Below, one piece after another: positions 11,976 to 20,977 of a stretch of 64,000 bases of DNA. The position numbers were made by a program, and so were the translations under genes. Below the pieces are notes generated by a model. The model was given only the letters and a program-made list of their open reading frames with translations. It had not been told where the DNA came from and did no database searches. Every line of letters begins with the position of its first letter. Position 1 is the stretch's first letter. Source of the DNA: Arachis hypogaea (taxonomy: Eukaryota; Streptophyta; Magnoliopsida; Fabales; Fabaceae); contig NC_092052.1 in the NCBI RefSeq assembly GCF_003086295.3, forward strand, positions 17,948,346 to 18,012,345, given 5' to 3'.

Positions 11976-13315
11976 ATAAAGTAAATAAAGTAGTCGATGA
12001 TGTGACATTAGTCAAGACCATTATTATGTAATGGAGTTTATTCAGCAAATACAACGACAAAATTTAAAAGCATAGGTTTAAACCTTACCTGATACTGATA
12101 GCAAAGATTTAAGCTATGTTTAAATAGTCTTTAAAATAAAGATGTTTAATTTTTTCTATTAAATAAATGATCATGTATTAATTTTTGATACATGATTAAA
12201 TTAAAAGTGTTATCTTTATATTAAAGAGTGTTGTTATATTCTTAAAATTATTAATTCAATTCTGATACCAATTTTTAATTTATTTAAAATTAAATTTTTT
12301 AATAAAAATTTTATTTGAGTAATATTTTTTTATTACTTTTTATAAATTTTATAATATTATTTTTCTGCTCTCATTTCATTATATTTTGATATTTTTTCTA
12401 TTTTGTGAATTTAATAATTTTTTATAAGTTGAGTTTTTATTTATAATTTTTATAATTCTTTTAATAATTTTTTCTGATTTTTGAAGGTTTATAGTTTAAT
12501 CTACTAATTCTTATTGTTAATTATTTTATTTTTAGTCTAATAATTTTTATTTATTTTTAAAATATTTAAATAATATTTATTATAAAATTAAGATTTAAAA
12601 AAAATTATTTTATATTAATTTAAAAAATTAATATTATTTAAATAATATAATTATTTCTTTTTTAAAATTTTTAATTTTACTAATAATTTATATTTTATTA
12701 TTAATCTACTTATTTTAGAGTACGCATTTTAATTGTGACTAAATAAATAATTAAAAAATTATTTTTTATCATCGTTGTTGTACGTATGATACTTTATTTA
12801 TCATTTTTTACAAGTACTTAGCTTCTGGCCTTAAAATTAAAAATAAAGGAAACTAGGTTTTAAAAAAACATAAGTACTCCAGTATTTTATAATAAGTTAT
12901 GTTATGTATATTTTATTACATGCCATCAAGGTACAAGTATTTAATAATAAATACCAAGAGTATTTTATTAAATTAAATAAATTATAGTCTTCTAGGTTAT
13001 ATAATTTTTAATTTTAATCTTTCTAACAAATTATATAATTTTTAGTATTATGTTCTTAAAAGAGTTTAAAATGCTTATGATTTGATTTTGATTTTTAATT
13101 TTATTGTTTATCTATGTATGATATTGTAGCTATATAACAAAAATATACAATACTGGTCAATAAAACAAAATATTTAAGTTTTGGGACAAATAAAAAAATA
13201 CAAAAAATTAAAAAATATTAAATATTAAAAATTTATTTAATTAACAAAAATTTTATATATTTTTTTAGAAATTTAGAAGAAAAAAAAGGAGAAATATTTA
13301 AAAAAAAATAAATTG

Positions 13316-14040
13316 TGTTTAGTGATTATTATATTTCTCTTTTATTCCTTGAAATTTTAAATTACAAATTAAGTAAATATATGAAAGTATAATTAGAAAG
13401 GTTTTCAAAGTTTTCAAGTAGATGAATTAAAAATATATAAAATAACTTTTAATTGGTTGTTAGCAAATTTAAGTTTGTCATTACGACAAGAGTTAGTAAA
13501 ATATTATTTGTTGCTAATCAAATAATGCATAGCTTAGTTGGAGAATATTTTCAAAATATTATTAATTTGATATATATTTTAAAAATATTTATAATTAATT
13601 TTTTATTATATTTTATTTATTGTGAATAAAAATAAACAAACGTGATATTTTTAAATAACAAATATTTTAAATATACTTTAGTAATTAACTATGTCTCAAT
13701 TTTAAGTAAGCTTCATAATTTTTTAGAATAATAATTTTTATTTTATGTTTCACAAAAAAAAAATTATTTTTTATTAAAAAAATGTTTTTGGAATTATAAT
13801 TATTCACAAGCTAGTAAAGTACGTTATCAACCATGCTGAAGTACTTATGGTGTATGGATCTATGCTTAGGTTGACAGTATCAGCGAATATAATCTGACAA
13901 TAATAGTAGTATTTAGCTTTTGAATTTTGACCTATGGATACATATACAATAAAGTGAATTATAAGGTATAGAGCAAAAGTCATACAGATTTAAAGATTTG
14001 CTTACTTAAACCACATTTTCTAAAGCCACACTTTTCATTT
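13316..14040. other. AT-rich intergenic DNA, nothing recognised
   Basis: Very AT-rich sequence without ORFs of note, tRNA-like structures or recognisable repeats. It leads into the endogenous pararetrovirus. The last 30 bases contain AAAGCCACACTTTTC, discussed with the element boundaries. Confidence 0.5.
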
Positions 14041-14077
14041 AAAACCGTAGTTCCTCACAAAGAAAAGCGTCACCTAA

Positions 14078-14452
14078 TGGAAAAAAAGTAAATTAGAAGA
14101 TTTAAGAGAAGAAATAATTAAGTTATCAAAATTAATAGATAAAAATTTAATGATTTTAACTAATGTTAACTGTAATGACACCGAATTCTTAAAATCAATA
14201 CAAAATGATTTTTCTCAAAATCTTTATTTTACTATAAGTTTTATTGAAAGACTTCAAAAACCTGAAAAAACTTATTTTTCACACGGAATTTCTAAAAAAT
14301 GTTATCATGGAAATGATTCCCCACATCTTTATCATACTTTTAACCCACAATTAAATTCTATAGTAGATATGTTTGAAGAAATATTAGTATCCATAAAATT
14401 TCAAAGAAATAAGGAAAAAGAGAATCCAAAGAAGAAAATCTTCAAAATATAA
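14078..14452 (+). pseudogene. Virion-associated-protein-like ORF (ORF III position)
   Basis: An open frame of about 124 codons starts after a TAA at 14075-14077 without an ATG. A nearby ATG is in another frame and soon stops, so the start is broken or shifted; the first in-frame ATG is at 14150. The N-terminal third is rich in Leu, Lys, Glu and Ile and looks coiled-coil, while the C-terminus is strongly basic (NPKKKIFKI). From family knowledge, caulimovirid virion-associated proteins pair a coiled coil with a basic nucleic-acid-binding tail and sit directly before the capsid gene. Size and position fit, but sequence identity was not tested. Confidence 0.5.
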
Positions 14453-14492
14453 TCAATATAATAGATTTAAAAGTAAAACCACCACTAAAATT

Positions 14493-16934
14493 ATGAATAT
14501 TGAAGAAAAATTAGAAGAAGTTACAATGCTTTTTAAACAATTAAAAATGGCTCAAGAAAATAATATTATGGAACAGAGATTTCAAATAGAAGAAGAATTA
14601 GTAAATTCTAAAAATATAGAAAATGAAGAACACATTCTAGATTATTCAAGTGACGAAGAACCAGCAATTCCAATACAAGTAAAAAATGAAGCTGGAACAT
14701 CTAAGGATAATCAATCTCAATTTAAATGGGAAACAGGTTTTGATAATTATGCTTTTAAAAAAGGGTTTATAAATAAAGATTCAAAATATACAAAAATACC
14801 ATCAAAATACGTTCCTAAAATCCAGGAAATGGAAGGAGAAAGAATGCTCGATTTAGACTGTAAAAAGAACGAAAAAGAAATTTTCGAAAACTGGTTGAAT
14901 TCCTTTTTATTAGAAGCCTTTACTAATCCAAAACTTAGTGCATTGTCTGGAAGAGACATTTGGAATTACATAGGGTTTCATACTAAAGGAACTATAAGAG
15001 ATTATATGACATCAATAGAAAACCAAATAATAGAAGAATTAGAAACAAAAACAACAGCTTATGATAAGATATTATATATAATGATGATTCTATATAAAGA
15101 ATTTTTTGGAAAAAATATTATAGATCATAGACAAGAAGTCTATAATAAAGAATATCAAGAAGCAAAAAACCATTTAGCTAATATTCAGATATATGATTTA
15201 TGTAATGTGGAGTCTTATATATGTGAATATAGAATACATTATTACAAATTAAAAGAAGAAGATAAAAATCATTATCTTAGTATGTATATAACAAAACTTC
15301 CATATCCTGCTAATGAATTTATAATGGGAAGATTTATAAGAGAAATAAATAGAGGGACAATTGAAAATAATTTTGGTGGAGCAACCTCTGCATTAAGAGA
15401 GGAAATAAAAGAACGTTGTATGCAAGAAGCAACTCAAAAAAGATTTGCAAATATAATTAGAATTTGCTGTCAAGATAATGAAGAGATACCTCAAAAATAT
15501 GGTCTTAATAAAAATTTTCAAAGAAAAAGAAAATATCAATTTAGAAAAAGAAAATACTATCCAAACTGGAGAAAAAAGAGAATGGAGTTCGTCTACAACG
15601 CATTAGATCAAGAAATTCAAAAATATGAGCAAGAGCTCGAAAAATGCAAGCATTGTCAGCAAATAAGGACACAGATCCAATCTCTCAAGAAGGCCATTGA
15701 AGCAATGAAATCAACACAACAAGCAGAATCATCAGAGTTCAGCCAGCTAAGCATGGTGGACAAATCAGGTGAAGAAAAAATTTCAGAAAATAAAACAATT
15801 GCTGAAATCATTAAAAAATCCACCCAAGATAAAAAATATTATGTAATTTATAATGGCCCCATGAAAGGAGTATATGATGCCTGAAAAAAAGCAGCACCAT
15901 TCACACACCAGTCAAGGATAATTCATAAAGGAGGGTTTCTAACACTGGAAGAGGCAAAGAAATCCTTCAAGGAATATGAAGCTCTCCATCCAGAGCAAAC
16001 CCTAAAAAGAGCAGATAAAGCTCCAATTCAAACCCAGAGAACAGGGATAATAAGAAACATTCCTACAAGGGCTGAAATCAAGGAAAAGAAAAGGGTCTGT
16101 AGATCAAATCTCAGAGAAACCCTTAACATAGTCCTGAATTGGACTGAAGAAAAAAGGGCAATTTTGGGATATTATCCTATTGCCAAAGAACAGCTAACGA
16201 AGCTGGTTATATTTCCAGATGCTTCCCCATCTGACACCTATCAGTTTTTCCAATATGGATTAATTGATACAATTTTAATTTTTAATGATCTAAAAATTAT
16301 TAGTGAGTTTCCTACAGGATTCGTTGATGCAGTAAAGAGATTTAAAAATATGATTGACAATGTAAATCCAAGGGATATATCCCTAAAATTTACAAACAGT
16401 CAACCTATTTTTAATGAAGAAGAAGAATGCTTGGTTCCAGCACACCAAGTAATATTCATGTCCGTCTTCCCAGGAAATTTTCAACCAATTAATCAGATTC
16501 AAGACTTAACAATTTACAGTCATGAAGGAAGGCTAACTAGCACATTAGCAAGGGTCTTTGAAAGAACTCAAAAAATAACGAAGGAATCTCACACAAGGAT
16601 TAATTATAAAAGTAGAAATACTCTACTTGTGTCCAGTAAAAGAAATGAAATTGAAGAAAGAGAGATGAGACTCTTGGTAGAATTTGAATCAGCATTCTAC
16701 AACTTATCTGGATTTTTAGAAAAGCTCTCCGAAGGGATAAAGAGGAATCTCTGCTATTTGATAAAAGACAGAGAAGACCACAAGTGCCAGCTATGTGCCT
16801 CAGAAATATCTGAAGAAAGCAATAATGAAACAGAATCAACTCACATGATGAAGGAAGGAGACAATGCATCTGAAGGTCACATGATAAAAGAGGAGGACAG
16901 TGCATCTAAAGCATCTCTCAACATTATTGCATAA
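14493..16934 (+). pseudogene. Capsid protein fused in frame to transactivator/viroplasmin; pol deleted
   Basis: One reading frame spans 14493-16934, broken only by a TGA at 15882-15884. Residues 1 to about 365 are capsid-like: an acidic N-terminus (DYSSDEEPAIP), a conserved core, then an Arg/Lys-rich segment (RKRKYQFRKRKYYP). The capsid zinc knuckle that should follow is absent, and so is all of pol. The frame instead passes at about 15582 into a coiled-coil-rich N-terminus (MEFVYNALDQ), then a viroplasmin-like module (KKYYVIYNGPMKGVYDA). That module is typical of caulimovirid ORF VI transactivators. The rest, to 16934, matches a transactivator C-terminal half in size. The stop sits inside the viroplasmin module. 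I infer one deletion joining capsid to transactivator. Confidence 0.8.
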
Positions 16935-17064
16935 TGACGTAAGCGCTTAGGTCATAGAGCACCAACAATGTAGCTGGTGCAAAAGAACAAACAATGACGT
17001 AAGCAATGACGTCATAAGAAGGGTAAGGATGGGAATTGTCCATCAAACCCAGCTATTATAAATA
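16935..17064 (+). promoter_or_regulatory. Pararetroviral pregenomic promoter with as-1-like element
   Basis: TGACGTAAGC occurs at 16935-16944 and again at 16995-17004, followed by TGACGTCAT at 17007-17015. The last two TGACG cores are 12 bp apart, the spacing of the as-1 element that binds TGA-type bZIP factors in caulimovirus promoters. A TATA box, TATAAATA, lies at 17057-17064. The promoter begins immediately after the stop codon of the transactivator, as expected for ORF VI and the pregenomic RNA promoter. An initiation site near 17090 is inferred from TATA spacing. Confidence 0.85.
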
Positions 17065-17180
17065 GGTTGTTTAGGCAATTGTAAAGGCATCAGAAAATAG
17101 AAAGCAGGAGGCAAAGAGTACTCACATGCTAGGAGAGCAAGGAGGAAGCTGCCGAGGCGATTCTATAGTCTGACAAAGAA

Positions 17181-17248
17181 TTCCCTTAGGGAAAAATAGT
17201 TCTAAACTCCCCTCTGGAGTTAGTATCTACAATCTCCCCTCTGGAGAT
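17181..17248 (+). promoter_or_regulatory. Three small leader hairpins, two with the same loop
   Basis: TTCCC-TTA-GGGAA lies at 17181-17193. AACTCC-CCTCT-GGAGTT lies at 17205-17221 and ATCTCC-CCTCT-GGAGAT at 17232-17248. The last two have six-base-pair stems and an identical CCTCT loop. All lie between the inferred start of the pregenomic RNA and the AATAAA, so both transcript ends would carry them. Function is unknown. Confidence 0.6.
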
Positions 17249-17274
17249 AAAAACACCTTATGTAAAATATACTA

Positions 17275-17280
17275 AATAAA
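17275..17280 (+). terminator. Poly(A) signal AATAAA of the pararetroviral transcript
   Basis: AATAAA lies about 185 bases downstream of the inferred transcription start, overlapping the first ATG of the movement-protein frame. Caulimovirid pregenomic RNAs are terminally redundant because this signal is bypassed on first passage. The spacing here, giving a redundant region near 200 nt, fits that design. Confidence 0.65.
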
Positions 17281-18245
17281 TGAAGTTTTTCTCCAGAAAG
17301 GTATGTCTTTATTCTAGTCTTTCAATTATGAATTATTTAGAAAGTTTAGAATTAACAGAAGAATCTGATTATTATAGATTAACTGCTTTATTAGATAATG
17401 AAAAGCAGGCTGTTCTAAAAACAGAATTAAATCTCAAATCAAATAAAAATTTTAATAAACAAAATCCTTTAAAAGAAGTTTTTAATAGAAAAAATATAAT
17501 ATACTATGGAAAAATTCAACTTGAAGCCCCTATAAAGATAAAATCCGCCAATGGAGAACTTGAAATAGCTTTGATAAATGATGAGGAATTGAGTAAACAG
17601 ATTGAGAAAATTAAGGATCAACAAAAAAGATCTAAAATTGGATGGATTCATATTAGTACTATACAAGTCTTAATCAAATCTACATATATGAAAGAAATTA
17701 ATTCTCCAATAAGCCTAGCAATCTGTGACAAAAGAATTACTGATGACCCTATAGATCAAATAATTGGAATTGTTCATGGAAACTTGGCAAACGTAAATGT
17801 TAAATTCAATGCCCATCTTGGATACGCTATACCTTTATCAACTGAAAATCTTGGAAGATCTATAAGTTTGGCTTATAAATTTCACAGAAAGAATCTAATG
17901 GAACAAGATGATGAACCATTTTCAATTACATATGCAATAAATTATGCTTTAACAAATAGCCATCATAGTATAATATTTAAAAACAGAGAAAGAATTTACG
18001 TCGATGAATTATTTCAAAAAATTGTAAAAACAGAAATACCAAAGTATAAAGCTATTGAAAACCCAGTTCTATTATTAAAAGAACCATCAGGAAAATTAGT
18101 TTCATCGAATTTTCAAATAAGAGAATCTAAAATTAATAGCCCTTTAAGTTTATCTAAGTTAAAAATTGAAGAAGAAAATTCCGAAATAAAAGAATTAACA
18201 AAAAAGGTCGAAAAATTAAATGAAACCCTAAACACTAAATTATGA
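17280..18245 (+). CDS. Caulimovirid movement protein (30K superfamily)
   Basis: An intact 321-codon frame. The central part, residues about 110-225, has the 30K-type core: IGWIHISTIQVLIKSTYMKE, then a segment around SPISLAICDKRI, then GNLANVNVKFNAHLGYAIPL with the conserved Asn/Gly-containing turn. The C-terminus is a coiled coil (EEENSEIKELTKKVEKLNE). The first ATG overlaps the poly(A) signal; the second, at 17328 (MNYLESLEL), is a plausible authentic start. In viruses the product modifies plasmodesmata for cell-to-cell movement. The frame is uninterrupted, but it sits in a defective integrated element, so expression is doubtful. It overlaps the next ORF by four bases (ATGA). Confidence 0.88.
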   Translation: MKFFSRKVCLYSSLSIMNYLESLELTEESDYYRLTALLDNEKQAVLKTELNLKSNKNFNKQNPLKEVFNRKNIIYYGKIQLEAPIKIKSANGELEIALINDEELSKQIEKIKDQQKRSKIGWIHISTIQVLIKSTYMKEINSPISLAICDKRITDDPIDQIIGIVHGNLANVNVKFNAHLGYAIPLSTENLGRSISLAYKFHRKNLMEQDDEPFSITYAINYALTNSHHSIIFKNRERIYVDELFQKIVKTEIPKYKAIENPVLLLKEPSGKLVSSNFQIRESKINSPLSLSKLKIEEENSEIKELTKKVEKLNETLNTKL

Positions 18246-18484
18246 CAATAAATAAAGAAGAAATATATATAACTTATCAAGACAAGAAACAAGAGCTCTT
18301 TGAAAGAGAAAATCGTTTAAATTATTTACAGTTTTCTGAAATAAATCAAAGAGCATTTGAAGCTCTAAAAATAATTTATGACAAGTTAAAAAGAGAAGTT
18401 GAAGAGCTAGAAAAATTAATAGAGTCTCTAGAAAATAGTGATGAATCGATGATAGAATTTGCAGAGATTTTAAATGAAGCATAA
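18242..18484 (+). CDS. Small coiled-coil ORF after movement protein
   Basis: 80 codons, overlapping the movement-protein stop by ATGA. The product is charged and helical (NKEEIYITYQDKKQELFERE), with repeated Leu/Glu/Lys heptad-like spacing. It occupies the position of the small ORF that follows the movement gene in soymoviruses. I do not recognise a conserved domain. Confidence 0.55.
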   Translation: MTINKEEIYITYQDKKQELFERENRLNYLQFSEINQRAFEALKIIYDKLKREVEELEKLIESLENSDESMIEFAEILNEA

Positions 18485-18665
18485 AAAAATTGAAAAACCG
18501 GAAAATAAAATAAAAAGAAAAAGGGCGGAAAAATTAAAAAGTAAAATAAAAGAGTATGAAAGGGAACTAAATAATCTTCAGATTGAAATTGATGACCTTA
18601 TAATAAAAAGGATAGAAATAAGAATAAATATAAACAAGTTGGAATTAAACTTAAAAAACTTATAA
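18474..18665 (+). CDS. Small basic coiled-coil ORF
   Basis: 63 codons, overlapping the previous ORF by 11 bases. The N-terminus is very lysine-rich (KHKKIEKPENKIKRKRAEKL), followed by a helical Leu/Ile/Glu stretch. The overlapping arrangement is typical of polycistronic pararetroviral RNAs, where a transactivator allows reinitiation. Function unknown. Confidence 0.5.
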   Translation: MKHKKIEKPENKIKRKRAEKLKSKIKEYERELNNLQIEIDDLIIKRIEIRININKLELNLKNL

Positions 18666-18893
18666 ATGCCTGAAAAACCATATTATGACTTAAAAGAATT
18701 AAAGCTGTTAAAAGAAAAAATGGAGAATGAAGTTGAAAAATTAAAAAGGTATTTAGAAACAATAGAAAGTGTAGAAATAAAAGAAGTTTTTGAGGATCTG
18801 AGAAATTATATTAAAGAAAAAGACAAACAGATAAAAGATTTTATATACAATAATCCATGCAAAAAAGAATATTATAAGCTAAAACAAGATTGA
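18666..18893 (+). CDS. Small coiled-coil ORF before the primer site
   Basis: 75 codons, starting directly at the stop of the previous ORF. The product is helical and charged (LKLLKEKMENEVEKLKRYLE). This makes three short ORFs in series between movement protein and primer-binding site. No recognised domain. Confidence 0.5.
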   Translation: MPEKPYYDLKELKLLKEKMENEVEKLKRYLETIESVEIKEVFEDLRNYIKEKDKQIKDFIYNNPCKKEYYKLKQD

Positions 18894-18983
18894 AAAACTA
18901 TAAAAATCAAAATTAAAAATATACATCAAGGTCTAGTAATAGATAATCATACAAAAGAAATAGTAAAAATGGTTAAAAAAAAT

Positions 18984-18997
18984 TGGTATCAGAGCCA
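18984..18997 (+). promoter_or_regulatory. tRNA-Met primer-binding site of the pararetrovirus
   Basis: TGGTATCAGAGCCA is complementary to the 3' end of plant initiator tRNA-Met, and three of the next four bases continue the match. It is on the plus strand, the coding strand of the pararetroviral genes. It therefore belongs to this element and not to the antisense copia remnant next to it. Viral similarity stops within about 20 bases, close to where minus-strand DNA begins. Confidence 0.85.
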
Positions 18998-19000
18998 AGT

Positions 19001-19158
19001 TAACGATTAAGGGTAACACTTTTAGTGACACGCTTTTCAGCCACAAAAAGACAAAAATCTGTACACCCACATCTGTACACTAGAAGGACCATACAATAAA
19101 TATAACATTCTTACGTGGAGATTCAAATTAAATATATCAATATCATAATAGACATTGT
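19001..19158 (-). repeat. Boundary sequence, possibly partial LTR of the copia remnant
   Basis: Read on the minus strand, the copia coding remnant ends near a G-rich run (TTGGGGGG, about 19197-19204). TGTAGAGTACC follows, which could start its 3' LTR and would run down through this stretch. Near 19018-19034 lies AGTGACACGCTTTTC, a near inverted match to GAAAAGCGTCAC at 14062-14073. No LTR end can be defined. Confidence 0.35.
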
Positions 19159-20890
19159 TTATTTATACAAATTCTTAGTTGTTTGGTACTCTACAACCCC
19201 CCAAGTAATATTTAGAGGAGCAACAATTTTGAGTTTGACTTTACCGTTGGAGAAAGAAGCCAGGGACAGTGGCTTAGTCGATTTGACATTGCGAGGGAAC
19301 ATGCACACCGAATAACGATCTCTCACAAAGTGAAGATCAACGTCGAAGTGTTTCGTTCGGCTATGTAAAATTGGGTTGGGGTCGAGTACAACAGTCGGAA
19401 GGTTATCACAGAAAATAGTGGGGAAGATCAGAAGAGAGATCCCGAGTTCAAGTAGATTATTGAGCCACACAATCTCAACAGCAGAGGAGCGGCTCACTGT
19501 GTTCTGCTTCCGACTCGACCAAATGATGGGATTAGAGCAAAGAAAAACGCAATATCCACTCATGGACCATCGATCTTCGAGATCATATGCTCAATCAGAA
19601 TCTGCGAAAGATAAAATCCGAAAGTCAGAGGTCTTAGAGAATAAAATTCCATTATTAGAACAACCTGATAGATCGAAAAATTCATTTAAAGTCAACCCAG
19701 TGTTGTTGAAGAGGTCTTTGTAAGAATTGACTAATGCAATTCACTAAATAGGCAATTTCTGGGTGTGTTAGAACAGCATATTGTAAGCCACCTACAGGAG
19801 ATCTAAACAATGCAGGATCATCAAATTTATCAATTTCTTGAGAAGTAAGTTTAACAGTGGAAAGCATGGGAGTAGGAACAGGTGTAGAGTGAGAAATATG
19901 TACTTCAGAGAATGAAAGTCTAGAAATCTCAAGCCCAAGGAAATAATTAACATGTCCAAGGTCTTTGAGAGCAAACAGTGAGTTTAATTGATTGATTAGC
20001 ATGCTGATATCATTATTATTGCTACCTGTAATAACAATATCGTCAACATAGGCAAGAATAAAAATAGTAGAAGTAGTAGTAAAGCGAGTAAAAAGAGATG
20101 GATTACTATGAAAACCAAAATTAGATAAAGTTAGTGAGAGCTTATTATACCAAGCATGAGGCGCCTGTTTGAGGCCATATAAGGCACGAATAATAAGCTT
20201 GCAAACCTGTGTAGAGTCTTGAGAGACAAAGCCAGAGGGTTGTTGCATGTTAAACTATTTCATCCAAATCTCCATTAAAGAACTGCCTAAGAGGCCAACT
20301 TCAAGACAAGGCAATTGACAAAACAGTTCTTATAGTGGCTGGCTTAATTACCAGACTGAATATTTGAGCATAATTGATGCCTTCTTGCTGATGACATCCC
20401 TTCGCCACTAACCTTGCCTTATATTTAAGGATTGTGTTGTCAGGAGCACGTTTTATAGTGAAAACCCACTTGCTGGCTATGATAGTGGCATTAGGAGGTG
20501 GGTGAACCAAAGTCCAAGTATGATTCTTCATAAGGGCGTCATACTCTTCTCTCATTGCCTGAATCCAATGAGGAGAGGATAAGGTTTGCTTTACTGATGT
20601 TGGAATGGTTTGAACAAGATCAAGTTCAGAGGCTATGACTTGGAATGTGCGAGGCTTGGAGGTCCCAGCCTTGGATCGAGTAGTCATTGGATGAACATTA
20701 TGAGTATTGGTATTAGGAGTGGAAGTGTGACTAGGATCAGGGGGAGGTCATGAAACTTCAATGCCTGAAGTGGATGTAATATAAGGGAAATTTGATGATG
20801 GAGTAGAAGTCATTGTTGGAGAAGTGTTGATAGTAGTTGCAACATCAGGAGAGGGTGAGGAAGTGGAGGAAGAAAGAGAGCTAGTTAGAC
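19159..20890 (-). pseudogene. Ty1/copia RT-RNase H remnant
   Basis: On the minus strand, a spacer rich in Ser/Thr/Pro (20890-20690) leads into the start of copia RT (20687-20301: SPHWIQAMREEYDALMKNHT, then SKWVFTIKR). The palm follows (20248-19682: ALYGLKQAPHAWYNKLS and the catalytic AYVDDIVITG). RNase H comes last (from 19563: SGYCVFLCSNPIIWSSRKQN). The pieces are in different frames. RNase H has lost the segment after VSRSSA, and the C-terminal tail is shortened. Gag, protease and integrase are absent. It is a truncated, frameshifted copy. Confidence 0.9.
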
Positions 20891-20924
20891 ACGCTGATAC
20901 GTAATAGTATTTATTAAAATACGG

Positions 20925-20977
20925 TTGGACATAACAAACACTCATCTCGGACGAGTGTTGGTAGGTGTTATGTTCAA
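20925..20977. repeat. Imperfect inverted repeat around CTCGGACGAG
   Basis: Arms at 20925-20943 (TTGGACATAACAAACACTC) and 20953-20977 (GAGTGTT...TGTTATGTTCAA) can pair with a small bulge. It lies just where copia homology ends, so it may mark the edge of another insertion or a small MITE-like unit. The apparent ORF crossing it is accidental. Confidence 0.45.

Larger units (their letters stand above)
9223..13315 (+). repeat. Large direct duplication, copy 2
   Basis: Same order of landmarks as copy 1. It lacks the gypsy fragment but has acquired three segments of its own: a SINE fragment at 9935-10008, a 193-bp insert at 11684-11876, and about 145 bp near 11995-12139 flanked by AAATAAAG. It also has about 330 bp of extra AT-rich sequence at about 12890-13220, before the final homologous stretch (ATTTAGAAGAAAAAA). 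These private insertions make the two copies useful as an empty-site control for each other. Confidence 0.7.
14041..19000 (+). mobile_element. Endogenous caulimovirid (soymovirus-like), rearranged
   Basis: Gene order is VAP-like ORF, capsid protein, transactivator, pregenomic promoter, movement protein, three small ORFs, and tRNA-Met primer site. This is a circularly permuted caulimovirid map with the protease-RT-RNase H gene missing. A primer site downstream of the movement protein is, from established knowledge, a soymovirus-like trait; in caulimoviruses it lies upstream of the movement protein. Codon use is very AT-rich. With pol deleted, a stop in the transactivator region and a disturbed VAP start, this is an old, defective integrated copy and not a functional virus. 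Exact junctions with host DNA are uncertain. Confidence 0.85.

Noticed and set aside
18984..18997. Assigning the tRNA-Met primer site to the neighbouring copia remnant
   Set aside because: The site is on the plus strand while the copia remnant is on the minus strand, and it lies at that remnant's 3' side. Orientation fits only the pararetroviral genes.
14041..19000. A complete, potentially active integrated virus
   Set aside because: Pol is absent, the transactivator region has a stop and the VAP start is disturbed, so this segment alone cannot replicate.
19079..19084. CACTAG near the pararetroviral right flank as a CACTA transposon terminus
   Set aside because: A six-base word is too short. 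No matching inverted end or 3-bp duplication was found on the left side.
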